Of a stretch of 64,000 nt of DNA, positions 37,114-44,783 are shown one piece after another (positions within the stretch are counted from its first letter, which is position 1; each line of letters opens with the position of its first letter). The stretch covers positions 62,001 through 126,000 of the forward strand of contig QFQY01000011.1 in NCBI GenBank assembly GCA_003248805.1, written 5' to 3'. A program made the translations under genes and the position numbers. This stretch comes from Chelatococcus sp. (GTDB taxonomy: Bacteria; Pseudomonadota; Alphaproteobacteria; Rhizobiales; Beijerinckiaceae). The notes below the pieces were generated by a model. The model was not told the DNA's origin, did no database searches, and saw nothing but the letters and a program-made list of their open reading frames with translations.

Positions 37114-37323
37114 CGTGCGTCGCCTTTCCTGTGCCGCTGATGGTCAGATGGGGGCAGGCTGCCACAGGCGAAAGGTCACTTCCATGTCCGAGGCGCAGGG
37201 CCGGGCTGCCGGGCGGCGGCGCCTTTGCCGCAGGGGCACCGGCAAGCCTCATCCGGCCATGCGCGCAGGCGGCTCGCAAAGCCGGCGGTTTCGTGCATCA
37301 TCGCCCGATCCAGGGAGCCCATC

Positions 37324-39735
37324 ATGAGTCAGAACGACCGTTCCGCCGATCCGCGCCTGCCCATTCTCGCCGAGCTCGAAAAGAAGATCCTCTGGCTCGC
37401 CTCATGGACGGTCCACAACGCCAACCACATCCGCCCCAACGAGGACGGGATGAAGGTTGGCGGGCATCAGGCGTCCTCGGCCTCGCTCGCGACGATCATG
37501 ACGGCGCTCTACATGGCGGCGCTGCGCCCGCAGGATCGGGTGGCGGTGAAGCCGCACGCCTCGCCGATCTTCCACGCGATCAACTACCTGATGGGGCTCC
37601 AGACCCGCGAGAAGCTGGAGAATTTCCGGGGCTACAAGGGCGCGCAGAGCTATCCCTCGCGGACCAAGGACATCGACGACGTCGATTTCTCGACCGGCTC
37701 GGTGGGCCTGGGCGTCGCGCAGACGCTCTTCTCCTCGCTGACTCAGGACTATGTGAAGGCGCATGGCTGGGCGAAGGACCGGGCCGAGGGCCGCATGGTC
37801 TCGCTGATCGGCGACGCGGAGCTCGACGAGGGCAACATCTTCGAGGCCCTGATGGAGGGCTGGAAGCACGGCCTGCGCAACACCTGGTGGGTGATCGACT
37901 ACAACCGCCAGTCGCTCGACGCGGTGATCCGCGAAGGGCTCTACGACCGCTTCGAGACGATGTTCCGCAATTTCGGCTGGGATGTCGTAACGCTGAAATA
38001 CGGCTCGCTCCAGCAGGCGGCCTTCAAGGAAAAGGGCGGCGAGCGCCTCAAGGCCTGGATCGATTCCTGCCCGAACCAGCTCTATTCGGCGCTGACCTTC
38101 CAGGGCGGGGCCGCCTGGCGCAAGCGCCTGATGGACGATCTCGGCGATCAGGGGGCGGTGACGACGCTGATCGAGAAGCGCTCCGACGCAGAGCTCTCGC
38201 GGCTGATGTGCAATCTCGGCGGCCACGACCTGCCCTCGATCCTCGAGGCGTTCGAGGCGATCGACCATGACCGGCCGGTCTGCTTCCTCGCCTATACGGT
38301 CAAGGGCTTCGGTCTGCCGCTCGCCGGGCACAAGGACAACCATGCCGGGCTGATGACCAAGGAGCAGATGGAGGGTTTCAGGGCCGCCAATCGCGTCCGC
38401 CCCGGCCATGAATGGGACCTGTTCGAGGGGCTTTCCCTGCCGGAAGACGAGCTCCGCGCCTTCCTCGGCACGGTGCCGTTCTTCTCCGAGGGCCGCCGTC
38501 GCCTCGACGCGGCGAAGCTGCCGGTCCCCGAAAGGCTGGAGGCCGGCATCCAGCCGGTGATGTCGACGCAAATGGGCTTCGGCAAGGTTCTGGACGAGCT
38601 CGCCAAGCTCGGCGGGCCGCTGGCCGACCGCATCGTGACCACGGCGCCCGACGTCACGGTGTCGACCAATCTCGGGCCCTGGGTGAACCGGCGCGGCCTC
38701 TTCGCCAAGGCCTCCATGGCCGACACCTTCAAGGACGAGCGCATCCCCTCGATGCAGAAATGGGAGTTCTCGCCCAAAGGCCAGCATGTCGAACTCGGCA
38801 TCGCGGAGATGAACCTGTTCATCAATCTCTCGGCGCTGGGCTTGTCGCACGCCATCTTCGGCGAGCGGCTGATCCCGATCGGCACGCTCTACGACCCGTT
38901 CATCTCGCGTGGGCTCGATGCGCTGAACTATGCCTGCTACCAGGATGCGCGCTTCATGGTGGTGGCGACGCCGTCCGGCACCACGCTCGCGCCCGAGGGC
39001 GGGGCGCATCAGTCGATCGCGACGCCGCTGATCGGCATGAGCCAGGACGGCCTGTGCGCCTTCGAGCCCGCCTTCGTCGACGAGCTTTCGGTGATGATGC
39101 GCTGGTCCTTCGACTACATGCAGCGGGACGGCGAGGGCGACCCCGACGAGCGCAACTGGCTGCGCGACGAGACCGGCGGCTCGGTCTATCTCAGGCTCTC
39201 GACCCGGCAGCTCGAGCAGCCGCAGCGGACGATGAGCGCCGAGCTCGAAAGCGACATCATCGACGGCGCCTACTGGCTGCGGAAGCCGGGGCCGAATGCG
39301 TCGGTCGTCATCGCCTATATGGGCGCCGTGGCGCCGGAGGCGATCGAGGCGGTCGGCCTGCTGTCGGAAGATCGCCGCGATGTCGGGCTGCTCGCCATCA
39401 CCTCGGCCGACCGGCTCAATGCCGGCTGGCAGGCGGCGGAGCGGGCGCGCCAGCGCGGCAACCACCGGGCGCAGAGCCATATCGAACGGCTGCTCGCGCC
39501 GCTCTCGCGCGATTGCGGCATCGTCTCGGTGCTGGACGGGCACCCGGCGACGCTGGCCTGGCTCGGCAGCGTGCACGGCCACCGGCAGAAGGCGCTGGGC
39601 GTCGAGCACTTCGGCCAGACCGGCACGGTGGCCGATCTCTACCGGCACTACGGGATCGACGCCAACGCCATCGTCCACGCCGCGCAGGCGGCGGCTCCCG
39701 GACGGCCGGTGCGCTATCTGAAGGCGCTGCCGTAA
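37324..39735 (+). CDS. AceE-like transketolase (homodimeric pyruvate dehydrogenase E1 type)
   Basis: TPP enzyme of 803 residues with the layout of homodimeric 2-oxoacid dehydrogenase E1. The N-terminal half has MKVGGHQASSAS and the TPP/Mg motif GDAELDEGNIFEAL with WWVIDYNRQSLD (near residues 162-195). The middle pyrimidine-binding domain has GQHVELGIAEMNLF, and a C-terminal transketolase domain follows. E. coli AceE is ~887 residues, so this is a shorter branch often labelled just transketolase in Rhizobiales. No E2 or E3 gene is adjacent, so the acceptor is unclear. Divergent from the acetolactate synthase-like gene. The ATG is at 37324. Confidence 0.85.
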   Translation: MSQNDRSADPRLPILAELEKKILWLASWTVHNANHIRPNEDGMKVGGHQASSASLATIMTALYMAALRPQDRVAVKPHASPIFHAINYLMGLQTREKLENFRGYKGAQSYPSRTKDIDDVDFSTGSVGLGVAQTLFSSLTQDYVKAHGWAKDRAEGRMVSLIGDAELDEGNIFEALMEGWKHGLRNTWWVIDYNRQSLDAVIREGLYDRFETMFRNFGWDVVTLKYGSLQQAAFKEKGGERLKAWIDSCPNQLYSALTFQGGAAWRKRLMDDLGDQGAVTTLIEKRSDAELSRLMCNLGGHDLPSILEAFEAIDHDRPVCFLAYTVKGFGLPLAGHKDNHAGLMTKEQMEGFRAANRVRPGHEWDLFEGLSLPEDELRAFLGTVPFFSEGRRRLDAAKLPVPERLEAGIQPVMSTQMGFGKVLDELAKLGGPLADRIVTTAPDVTVSTNLGPWVNRRGLFAKASMADTFKDERIPSMQKWEFSPKGQHVELGIAEMNLFINLSALGLSHAIFGERLIPIGTLYDPFISRGLDALNYACYQDARFMVVATPSGTTLAPEGGAHQSIATPLIGMSQDGLCAFEPAFVDELSVMMRWSFDYMQRDGEGDPDERNWLRDETGGSVYLRLSTRQLEQPQRTMSAELESDIIDGAYWLRKPGPNASVVIAYMGAVAPEAIEAVGLLSEDRRDVGLLAITSADRLNAGWQAAERARQRGNHRAQSHIERLLAPLSRDCGIVSVLDGHPATLAWLGSVHGHRQKALGVEHFGQTGTVADLYRHYGIDANAIVHAAQAAAPGRPVRYLKALP

Positions 39736-39744
39736 GGCCCATTC

Positions 39745-39826
39745 GTCATGGTCGGGCTTGTCCCGACCATCCCTGAAACCAGAATGCTCTGGTCATGAGG
39801 TGCTCGGGTCAAGCCCGAGCATGACG
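39745..39826. repeat. palindromic intergenic repeat, family A, third copy
   Basis: GTCATGGTCGGGCTTGTCCCGACCAT forms the left hairpin and TGCTCGGGTCAAGCCCGAGCA the right one, ending in ATGACGG. It sits between the convergent AceE-like and small exported-protein genes. Confidence 0.82.
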
Positions 39827-39839
39827 GCCGTTCTTCGGC

Positions 39840-40145
39840 TCAGAAGCGCGGCGTCGAGAAGGTGTTGGCGAAGGGGTTGACGCCGGCGCCGATGCGGGAA
39901 GGCAGGGTGCCTTCGCCGTAAAGCTCGGCGCTGCTGGCATAGACCGGCGTCGCGGTGAACTGCTGTGTCGCGTAGCGGTTCAGCGAGCCGACCGGGACGA
40001 CATTGCCCATGTCGAAATAGCTGCGCTTCTGGACGGTGATGCGCAGCGGGCCGCGGCGGCTCTGCGCTTCAGCGATGCTGACCATCACGGTCGAGGCGGC
40101 CGTCGCGACGGCGAGGACGGCTGCAAGACGCTTGAGCGAGCCCAT
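39840..40145 (-). CDS. small exported protein of unknown function
   Basis: A 101-residue product. The N-terminus MGSLKRLAAVLAVATAASTV...EAQS is a signal peptide with a likely cut after AEA. The mature ~75 residues (GPLRITVQKRSYFDMGNVVPVGS...) include YATQQFTATPVYASSAELYGEGTLP and no cysteine. I know similar short periplasmic proteins from Rhizobiales but no function. The start is the ATG at 40143-40145. Confidence 0.75.
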   Translation of the reverse strand: MGSLKRLAAVLAVATAASTVMVSIAEAQSRRGPLRITVQKRSYFDMGNVVPVGSLNRYATQQFTATPVYASSAELYGEGTLPSRIGAGVNPFANTFSTPRF

Positions 40146-40261
40146 GGCTGCGGTACTCCGGGAAAGCGACGACCTACGGGATGTAAGTCGTGAACACACA
40201 GGGTTAAAGCCTAACCCAGCATCGTTAACGATTTTATTAGCACGCCGCGCGGCGCAGGCCT

Positions 40262-41425
40262 TCAGCGTGCCTGCGCGAGGCCGGCCGTCCGCGCCTGCTT
40301 CAGGCGCCCGCGCTTGGCCTTGGGCCTGGCGGCCGCCGCGGGCTCGGTGGCGGCGGGTTTCAGGCGCAGCGCCGGGGCCACGCCATCGGCGTCGAGCCAG
40401 GACGTCTTGCGGCCGGCGGCCGAGAGGTGTCGCGGCGCGCAGAAGGGCTGGCGGTCGAGCTCCGTGCGCGAGAAGGCCATGCGCAATTCGCGGTCGTCGC
40501 CGGCGTTGACGAGATCGAGCCGTTCGACCAGGCAGGCGAGCTGCTGCCTGTCCGTCGGCTTGCCGCCGGCGCACCACCAGCCGGAGAGCGCGAAGGGCAT
40601 GTCGCCCGCCTCCATGCGCAGGGCCAGGCAGGCGCGCTCGGTCGTGCCGTCGCCGAGCAGCGTGTCGGCGGTCGCGATCTCGCCGAAACGGGTGCGCAGG
40701 GGAGCGGGCGTGCTGGTGCGCCGGACGGCGAGCGCGTGGCCGGCCGCCTCGCGGACGAGCGAGATCAGGAAGGCCCGCGAAAGGGTGTTCGAGCGGGCGC
40801 CGGTGCGCAGGCGCAGGACGAGATAGGGCTGGTCGCCGGCAAAGTCTCCGAAACCGAGGACATCCTCGCGCCGCGTGCCGTCCCGGCTCCGGCGTGCTTC
40901 GTAGGAGCTGGCCGCGCGCGCCAGTTCCGGCGCGGCGAGTCCGAAGAGCGGGATGGGTTTCGACAGGGCCACCCAGTCGGCGTCGTCCGCCATGGCAGCG
41001 ATCATGGGCGCGATGTCGCGCGACGACGAGACCGGCGTCGGCTGCGAAGCCGCCGGTCGTTCCGTGGCGCTCGTCAGGGCGGTCGCATCGCCCGAGGCCG
41101 AGAGGCCGGTGACGAGGGCGCCCGCGACGCCGATGCCCGCCAGTGCCGCGAACCCGCGCCAGACGAGAGCCGCAGGCAGTCCCAGCCCGCGCTTGGGGAG
41201 GACGAAAAGGACGAGGCGCCGCAGGGCGAGGAAGCCGCTCTCGACGCGGTCCGCGATGTCGATCGTCGCGGCGGTGACGTCGAGGCGCGGGCGCGCGCTC
41301 CGCAAGCGGGCGAGCGCTCGGCCCGCGGCACTCCGGCCGAGGCCGGCGAACCCCTGCGCCCGTGCCAGCCACGCTGCGCACGTCTCCCTTGACGGCAAAG
41401 CCGGCATCGCGGCGCCATCCTCCAT
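40262..41425 (-). CDS. single-pass membrane protein of unknown function
   Basis: A 387-residue protein. An N-terminal Arg/Ala-rich cytoplasmic part is followed by one hydrophobic segment around residues 85-110 (AALVWRGFAALAGIGVAGALVTGL). A larger, presumably periplasmic domain then contains YLVLRLRTGARSNTLSRAFLISLVREAAGHAL and ERACLALRMEAGDMPFALSGWWCAGG. The C-terminus is basic (KPKAKRGRLKQARTAG). I do not recognise the family. The start may be 41425 or the downstream ATG at 41407, which has a better GGAGGA site. Confidence 0.72.
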   Translation of the reverse strand: MEDGAAMPALPSRETCAAWLARAQGFAGLGRSAAGRALARLRSARPRLDVTAATIDIADRVESGFLALRRLVLFVLPKRGLGLPAALVWRGFAALAGIGVAGALVTGLSASGDATALTSATERPAASQPTPVSSSRDIAPMIAAMADDADWVALSKPIPLFGLAAPELARAASSYEARRSRDGTRREDVLGFGDFAGDQPYLVLRLRTGARSNTLSRAFLISLVREAAGHALAVRRTSTPAPLRTRFGEIATADTLLGDGTTERACLALRMEAGDMPFALSGWWCAGGKPTDRQQLACLVERLDLVNAGDDRELRMAFSRTELDRQPFCAPRHLSAAGRKTSWLDADGVAPALRLKPAATEPAAAARPKAKRGRLKQARTAGLAQAR

Positions 41426-41564
41426 CCCGTTGTCCCGGGGCAGAGGGTGGGCGCTGCGTCTCGCCGTCCGGTTACCGGCGGCCGGGAATCGGTCCCCAGT
41501 ATGAATCGCCGGTCAAGAAGCACGGTTAACGCCGGCGGGCCCGGCCGCGCGCGGGGCCGGGAGA

Positions 41565-41593
41565 TTGACTTTTTCGCGCGGCGGGTGTTGTGA
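41565..41593 (+). promoter_or_regulatory. candidate promoter of the asd leader
   Basis: TTGACT (41565-41570) is a good -35 element. A weak -10 candidate TTGTGA follows after 17 bp (41588-41593). Transcription from here would give a leader of about 250 bases before asd and would include the threonine-rich reading frame. Only the -35 element is convincing. Confidence 0.4.
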
Positions 41594-41665
41594 CATGCGA
41601 TGGCTCGTCGCAGCGATGCGCGCGCCGGAGCGAGCGTTCTCCTAAGCCCTTCGGGATTTGGCCCT

Positions 41666-41734
41666 GTGACGATCCGTCTGACGACGAAAAGCACGACCAA
41701 AACGACGGCCGGCAAAACCGGCACGTCGCGCTGA
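41666..41734 (+). CDS. putative threonine leader peptide of asd
   Basis: A 22-codon frame from GTG 41666 to TGA 41732-41734 encoding MTIRLTTKSTTKTTAGKTGT-SR. Nine of 22 residues are threonine (seven ACG, two ACC codons), with three TT pairs inside codons 6-14. GGGA lies 9 bp before the GTG. It stands 116 bp upstream of asd, whose product is needed for threonine synthesis. This is the logic of E. coli thrL, where ribosomes stall on Thr codons when charged tRNA-Thr is scarce. A hairpin (GACGGCCGG/CCGGCACGTC, 41704-41728) overlaps its last codons. Translation and function are inferred. Confidence 0.55.
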   Translation: MTIRLTTKSTTKTTAGKTGTSR

Positions 41735-41746
41735 CGCTTCGCCTCG

Positions 41747-41845
41747 GTTCCGGGTTCTCTCCCCCCGGCGGGGGCTGACGACCGGACCCGCCTGGCGCGG
41801 GGCAGGTCCCCCGGGAGAGACCAGACGGTCAAACCCAAAAGGAAC
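41747..41845 (+). promoter_or_regulatory. structured leader with alternative pairings before asd
   Basis: GTTCCGGGTT (41747-41756) can pair with AACCC and GGAAC (41832-41836 and 41841-41845), hiding the asd ribosome-binding site AAAGGAA. The overlapping GGTTCTCTCCC (41753-41763) can instead pair with GGGAGAGACC (41813-41822). The two pairings exclude each other. No U-run follows either stem, so control of translation or Rho-dependent termination fits better than a classical terminator. Confidence 0.4.
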
Positions 41846-41850
41846 ATCAG

Positions 41851-42885
41851 ATGAGCTTCAAGGTCGCAGTCGTCGGCGCCACCGGCAATGTGGGCCGCGA
41901 GATGCTGGACATCCTCGCCGAGCGCGCCTTCCCGGTCGGCGAGGTCGTGGCCCTCGCGTCGTCCCGCTCGATCGGCACCGAGGTCTCCTTCGGCGACAAG
42001 ACGCTGAAGTGCAAGGCGCTGGAGCATTACGACTTCTCCGACACCGACATCTGCCTGATGTCGGCCGGCGGCGAGGTCTCGAAGGAGTGGTCGCCGAAGA
42101 TCGGCGCGCAGGGTGCGGTCGTCATCGACAACTCCTCGGCCTGGCGCACCCATCCCGACGTGCCGCTGATCGTGCCGGAGGTGAATGCCGCCGCCGCCGC
42201 CGGCTTCGGCAAGATGAACATCATCGCCAATCCGAACTGCTCGACCGCGCAACTCGTCGTGGCGCTGAAGCCGCTGCATGACCGCTTCGGCGTCAAGCGC
42301 GTCGTCGTCTCGACCTATCAGTCGGTCTCCGGCGCCGGCAAGGAGGGCATGGACGAGCTCTTCAACCAGACTCGCGCCGTGTTCTCGGCCGGCGAGGTCG
42401 TCACCAAGAAGTTCCCGAAGCGCATCTCCTTCAACCTCATCCCGCAGATCGACGTCTTCATGGAGGACGGCTTCACCAAGGAAGAGTGGAAGATGATGGT
42501 CGAGACCAAGAAGATCCTCGACCCGAAGATCAAGCTGACCGCGACCTGCGTGCGCGTGCCGGTCTTCATCGGCCATTCGGAGGCGGTGAACATCGAGTGC
42601 GAGAAGCCGGTCACCGCCGACGAGGCGCGCGAGGTGCTGCGCTCGGCGCCTGGCATCCTCGTCATCGACAAGCACGAGCCCGGTGGTTACATCACCCCGC
42701 ACGAGGCGGCCGGCGAGGACGCGACCTACATCTCCCGCATCCGCGAGGACAACACGGTCGAGAACGGGCTCGCCTTCTGGTGCGTCTCTGACAACCTCCG
42801 CAAGGGCGCGGCGCTGAACGCGGTGCAGATCGCCGAGGTGCTGGTCAACCGCAAGCTGATCCAGCCGCGCAAGCAGGCGGCCTGA
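41851..42885 (+). CDS. asd: aspartate-semialdehyde dehydrogenase
   Basis: Reduces aspartyl phosphate to aspartate semialdehyde, the branch-point intermediate for lysine/diaminopimelate, methionine, threonine and isoleucine. The 344-residue chain starts with the NADP loop VAVVGATGNVGREML, holds the nucleophile C130 in ANPNCSTAQL and the base in PVFIGHSEAVNIE. AAAAGGAAC precedes ATG 41851. It is monocistronic in appearance. The 425-bp gap upstream (41426-41850) holds a candidate promoter, a threonine-rich leader frame and competing RNA stems. Confidence 0.97.
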   Translation: MSFKVAVVGATGNVGREMLDILAERAFPVGEVVALASSRSIGTEVSFGDKTLKCKALEHYDFSDTDICLMSAGGEVSKEWSPKIGAQGAVVIDNSSAWRTHPDVPLIVPEVNAAAAAGFGKMNIIANPNCSTAQLVVALKPLHDRFGVKRVVVSTYQSVSGAGKEGMDELFNQTRAVFSAGEVVTKKFPKRISFNLIPQIDVFMEDGFTKEEWKMMVETKKILDPKIKLTATCVRVPVFIGHSEAVNIECEKPVTADEAREVLRSAPGILVIDKHEPGGYITPHEAAGEDATYISRIREDNTVENGLAFWCVSDNLRKGAALNAVQIAEVLVNRKLIQPRKQAA

Positions 42886-43026
42886 GATCGGTCCCCGGAC
42901 GGCGCGGAGCGCGAGCAGCGTCTTCGCGCCCCGTCCCGACCCCGCATGATGGGTCTGTCCTCTTTGCGTGCCTGATGGCGGCACGAATCGACTAAGTTCG
43001 GCGCGTCAACCAGAACGATAAGCGAC

Positions 43027-43965
43027 GTGCCGAACGCGCCCCTTCCTGAACCGACACCCGTGAAGGGCCACTCCGCCGCGGTGTCGCGGAGCGACAAGCC
43101 CTTCGTCGGAATCGGCCTGATCCTGCTGGCCGGGGTGTTTCTGAGCGCGGCCGACGCGGTCTCCAAGTTCCTCACGGCCGAGATTCCGCCGCTGCAGGTG
43201 ACGTGGCTGCGCTATGGCACGTTCACGATCCTGATGCTGGCGGCGGTGTTCTATTCGGGCGGCGTCGACCTGCTCCGGACGCACCGGCCGATGCAGCAGT
43301 TCCTGCGCGGCGTCGGCGTCACGCTGTCCTCGATCTTCTTCGTCATCGGCATCAAATATCTCCCGATCGCGGATGCGACGGCGACCGGCTTCGTCGCGCC
43401 GCTCTTCGTCACGGCGCTGTCGATCCCGCTGCTGGGGGAGGTCATCGGCTGGCGGCGCTGGACGGCCACGATCGTCGGCCTGATCGGCGTCATCATCGTG
43501 GTCCGGCCGGGAGGCGCCGGGTTCGGCCTCGCTTCGATGCTGCCGGTGCTCTCGGCGCTGGCCTGGGCCTTCGCTATGATCGTCACGCGCATGATGGCCG
43601 CGACCGAGAGGCCCCTGACGACGCTGGCCTATTCGGCGATGATCGGCTTCGCCATGGTATGCGTGGTCATGCCCTTCGTCTGGGTGCCGCTGACGCTCTG
43701 GCAGATCGGGCTCGGCGTTTTCGTCGGCGTGTCCTCGACGGTGGGGCACCTGTTCGTGGTGATGGCCTTCCGGCATGCCGATGCGTCGCTGCTGGCGCCG
43801 TTCTCCTATATGCAGCTGTTCTGGGCCTCGATCTTCGGCTTCCTGCTTTTCGCGGTGCTGCCGGATCTGTGGACCTGGATCGGCGCCGTGGTGATCGCGG
43901 CCTCCGGCCTCTATACCGCGCATCGCGAGCGCGTCAGGGCACGTGACGCCCTCAAGGCTTCGTGA
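43027..43965 (+). CDS. EamA/DMT family transporter
   Basis: A 312-residue transporter with about ten hydrophobic helices in two EamA halves. The first half begins FVGIGLILLAGVFLSAADAVSKFL and the second ends SIFGFLLFAVLPDLWTWIGAVVIAASGLY. The EIPPLQVTWLRY loop resembles S-adenosylmethionine/riboflavin-type DMT exporters of Rhizobiales, but no substrate is established. The 3' end overlaps the convergent tetR end by 14 bp. Confidence 0.89.
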   Translation: MPNAPLPEPTPVKGHSAAVSRSDKPFVGIGLILLAGVFLSAADAVSKFLTAEIPPLQVTWLRYGTFTILMLAAVFYSGGVDLLRTHRPMQQFLRGVGVTLSSIFFVIGIKYLPIADATATGFVAPLFVTALSIPLLGEVIGWRRWTATIVGLIGVIIVVRPGGAGFGLASMLPVLSALAWAFAMIVTRMMAATERPLTTLAYSAMIGFAMVCVVMPFVWVPLTLWQIGLGVFVGVSSTVGHLFVVMAFRHADASLLAPFSYMQLFWASIFGFLLFAVLPDLWTWIGAVVIAASGLYTAHRERVRARDALKAS

Positions 43966-44644
43966 CGCGCCTTTGCGGCTCGCCTCGGCCGGTGCCGTAG
44001 CGGGCCAGGAACATCTCGACGGCCGACGCGACGACCCGCGAAACCTCCGCGTCCGACGCCGGCTCGCGCTCCGCGTTGAACAGGCGCGGACGCAGCAGCG
44101 TGGACTGGCACAGGTCGATGAACTGCGCGGCGGCGAGCGCGGTGTCCTCGATCTCGAGCTCGCCCCGAGCGATCCAGCGCTCGAGATAGCTGGCGATGCG
44201 CCTGGCCCCCTGCATCGGGCCGTTCTCGTAGAATTCCCGGCCGAGATCGGGCATGCGCTCGGCGACGCCGATCACGACGCGATGCGCGCTGATCGCGAAC
44301 TCGGCCACGAGCAGACGCATGAGTCGTTCGCCGAAATGCGTGAGCCCCCGGACGAGATCGGGCTCCTCGTCCAGCGCGGCGAAGGCGGCCGCTTTCTGGA
44401 CCTCGCGCTCGCGCTCCAGCAGGGCGACGAACAGGTGCTCCTTGTCCTCGAAGTAGACATAGAGCGTGCCCTTGGAGACGTTCGCTGTCGCCGCGATGTC
44501 GTTCATGCTGGCGGCGTCGAAGCCCTGCGTCATGAAGACGGCGAGCGCGCCGTCCAGAATCTGCCGCCGTTTCTCGGGATCGGTGCCGGCGATCCGGCGC
44601 TTGCGAGCATCCGGACGAGGCTTCCCAGTGATGTCGATCGTCAT
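43952..44644 (-). CDS. TetR/AcrR family repressor of the adjacent EmrAB pump
   Basis: A 230-residue repressor. Its N-terminal HTH reads RRQILDGALAVFMTQGFDAASMNDIAATANVSKGTLYVYFEDKEHLF, the classic TetR/AcrR signature. A helical ligand-binding domain ends with a TetR_C-type segment (AAQFIDLCQSTLLRPRLF). The start is taken as the ATG at 44644 (MTIDITG); an earlier in-frame start at 44680 would run close to the operator. It is divergent from emrA and two identical palindromes lie between them, so it very likely represses both itself and the pump until a drug binds. Confidence 0.91.
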   Translation of the reverse strand: MTIDITGKPRPDARKRRIAGTDPEKRRQILDGALAVFMTQGFDAASMNDIAATANVSKGTLYVYFEDKEHLFVALLEREREVQKAAAFAALDEEPDLVRGLTHFGERLMRLLVAEFAISAHRVVIGVAERMPDLGREFYENGPMQGARRIASYLERWIARGELEIEDTALAAAQFIDLCQSTLLRPRLFNAEREPASDAEVSRVVASAVEMFLARYGTGRGEPQRRVTKP

Positions 44645-44684
44645 CGGCCCCTGCCGGCGGCGCATGGCCGCCCTGATCATTACG

Positions 44685-44704
44685 ATCGAACCGAGCGGTT
44701 CGAT
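44685..44704. promoter_or_regulatory. TetR operator O1
   Basis: Palindrome ATCGAACCGAGCGGTTCGAT with 9-bp arms and a 2-base centre, 41 bp upstream of the repressor start. An identical palindrome in reverse orientation lies 60 bp away (centre to centre). Confidence 0.8.
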
Positions 44705-44744
44705 AAGAGTTGATATGCAACATTGAAGTCGCTATTTCAAGGCA
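44705..44744. promoter_or_regulatory. overlapping divergent promoters of tetR and emrA
   Basis: Toward emrA: TTGATA (44710-44715), 17 bp, TATTTC (44733-44738). Toward tetR on the minus strand: TTGAAA (44740-44735), 17 bp, CATATC (44717-44712). The two promoters occupy the same 31 bp and are flanked by O1 and O2. Assigned by consensus match only. Confidence 0.5.
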
Positions 44745-44764
44745 ATCGAACCGCTCGGTTCGAT
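44745..44764. promoter_or_regulatory. TetR operator O2
   Basis: Palindrome ATCGAACCGCTCGGTTCGAT, the reverse complement of O1, ending 19 bp before emrA. It covers the expected emrA transcription start, a good position for repression. Confidence 0.8.
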
Positions 44765-44783
44765 TTTGATCAGGGTTGTGTCC

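Noticed and set aside
41595..41645. 16-codon frame MRWLVAAMRAPERAFS just before the threonine-rich frame
   Set aside because: No ribosome-binding site and no biased amino-acid content.
41590..41778. 62-codon frame in the asd upstream gap
   Set aside because: Composition and lack of a ribosome-binding site do not support it; the threonine-rich frame in another phase fits the region better.
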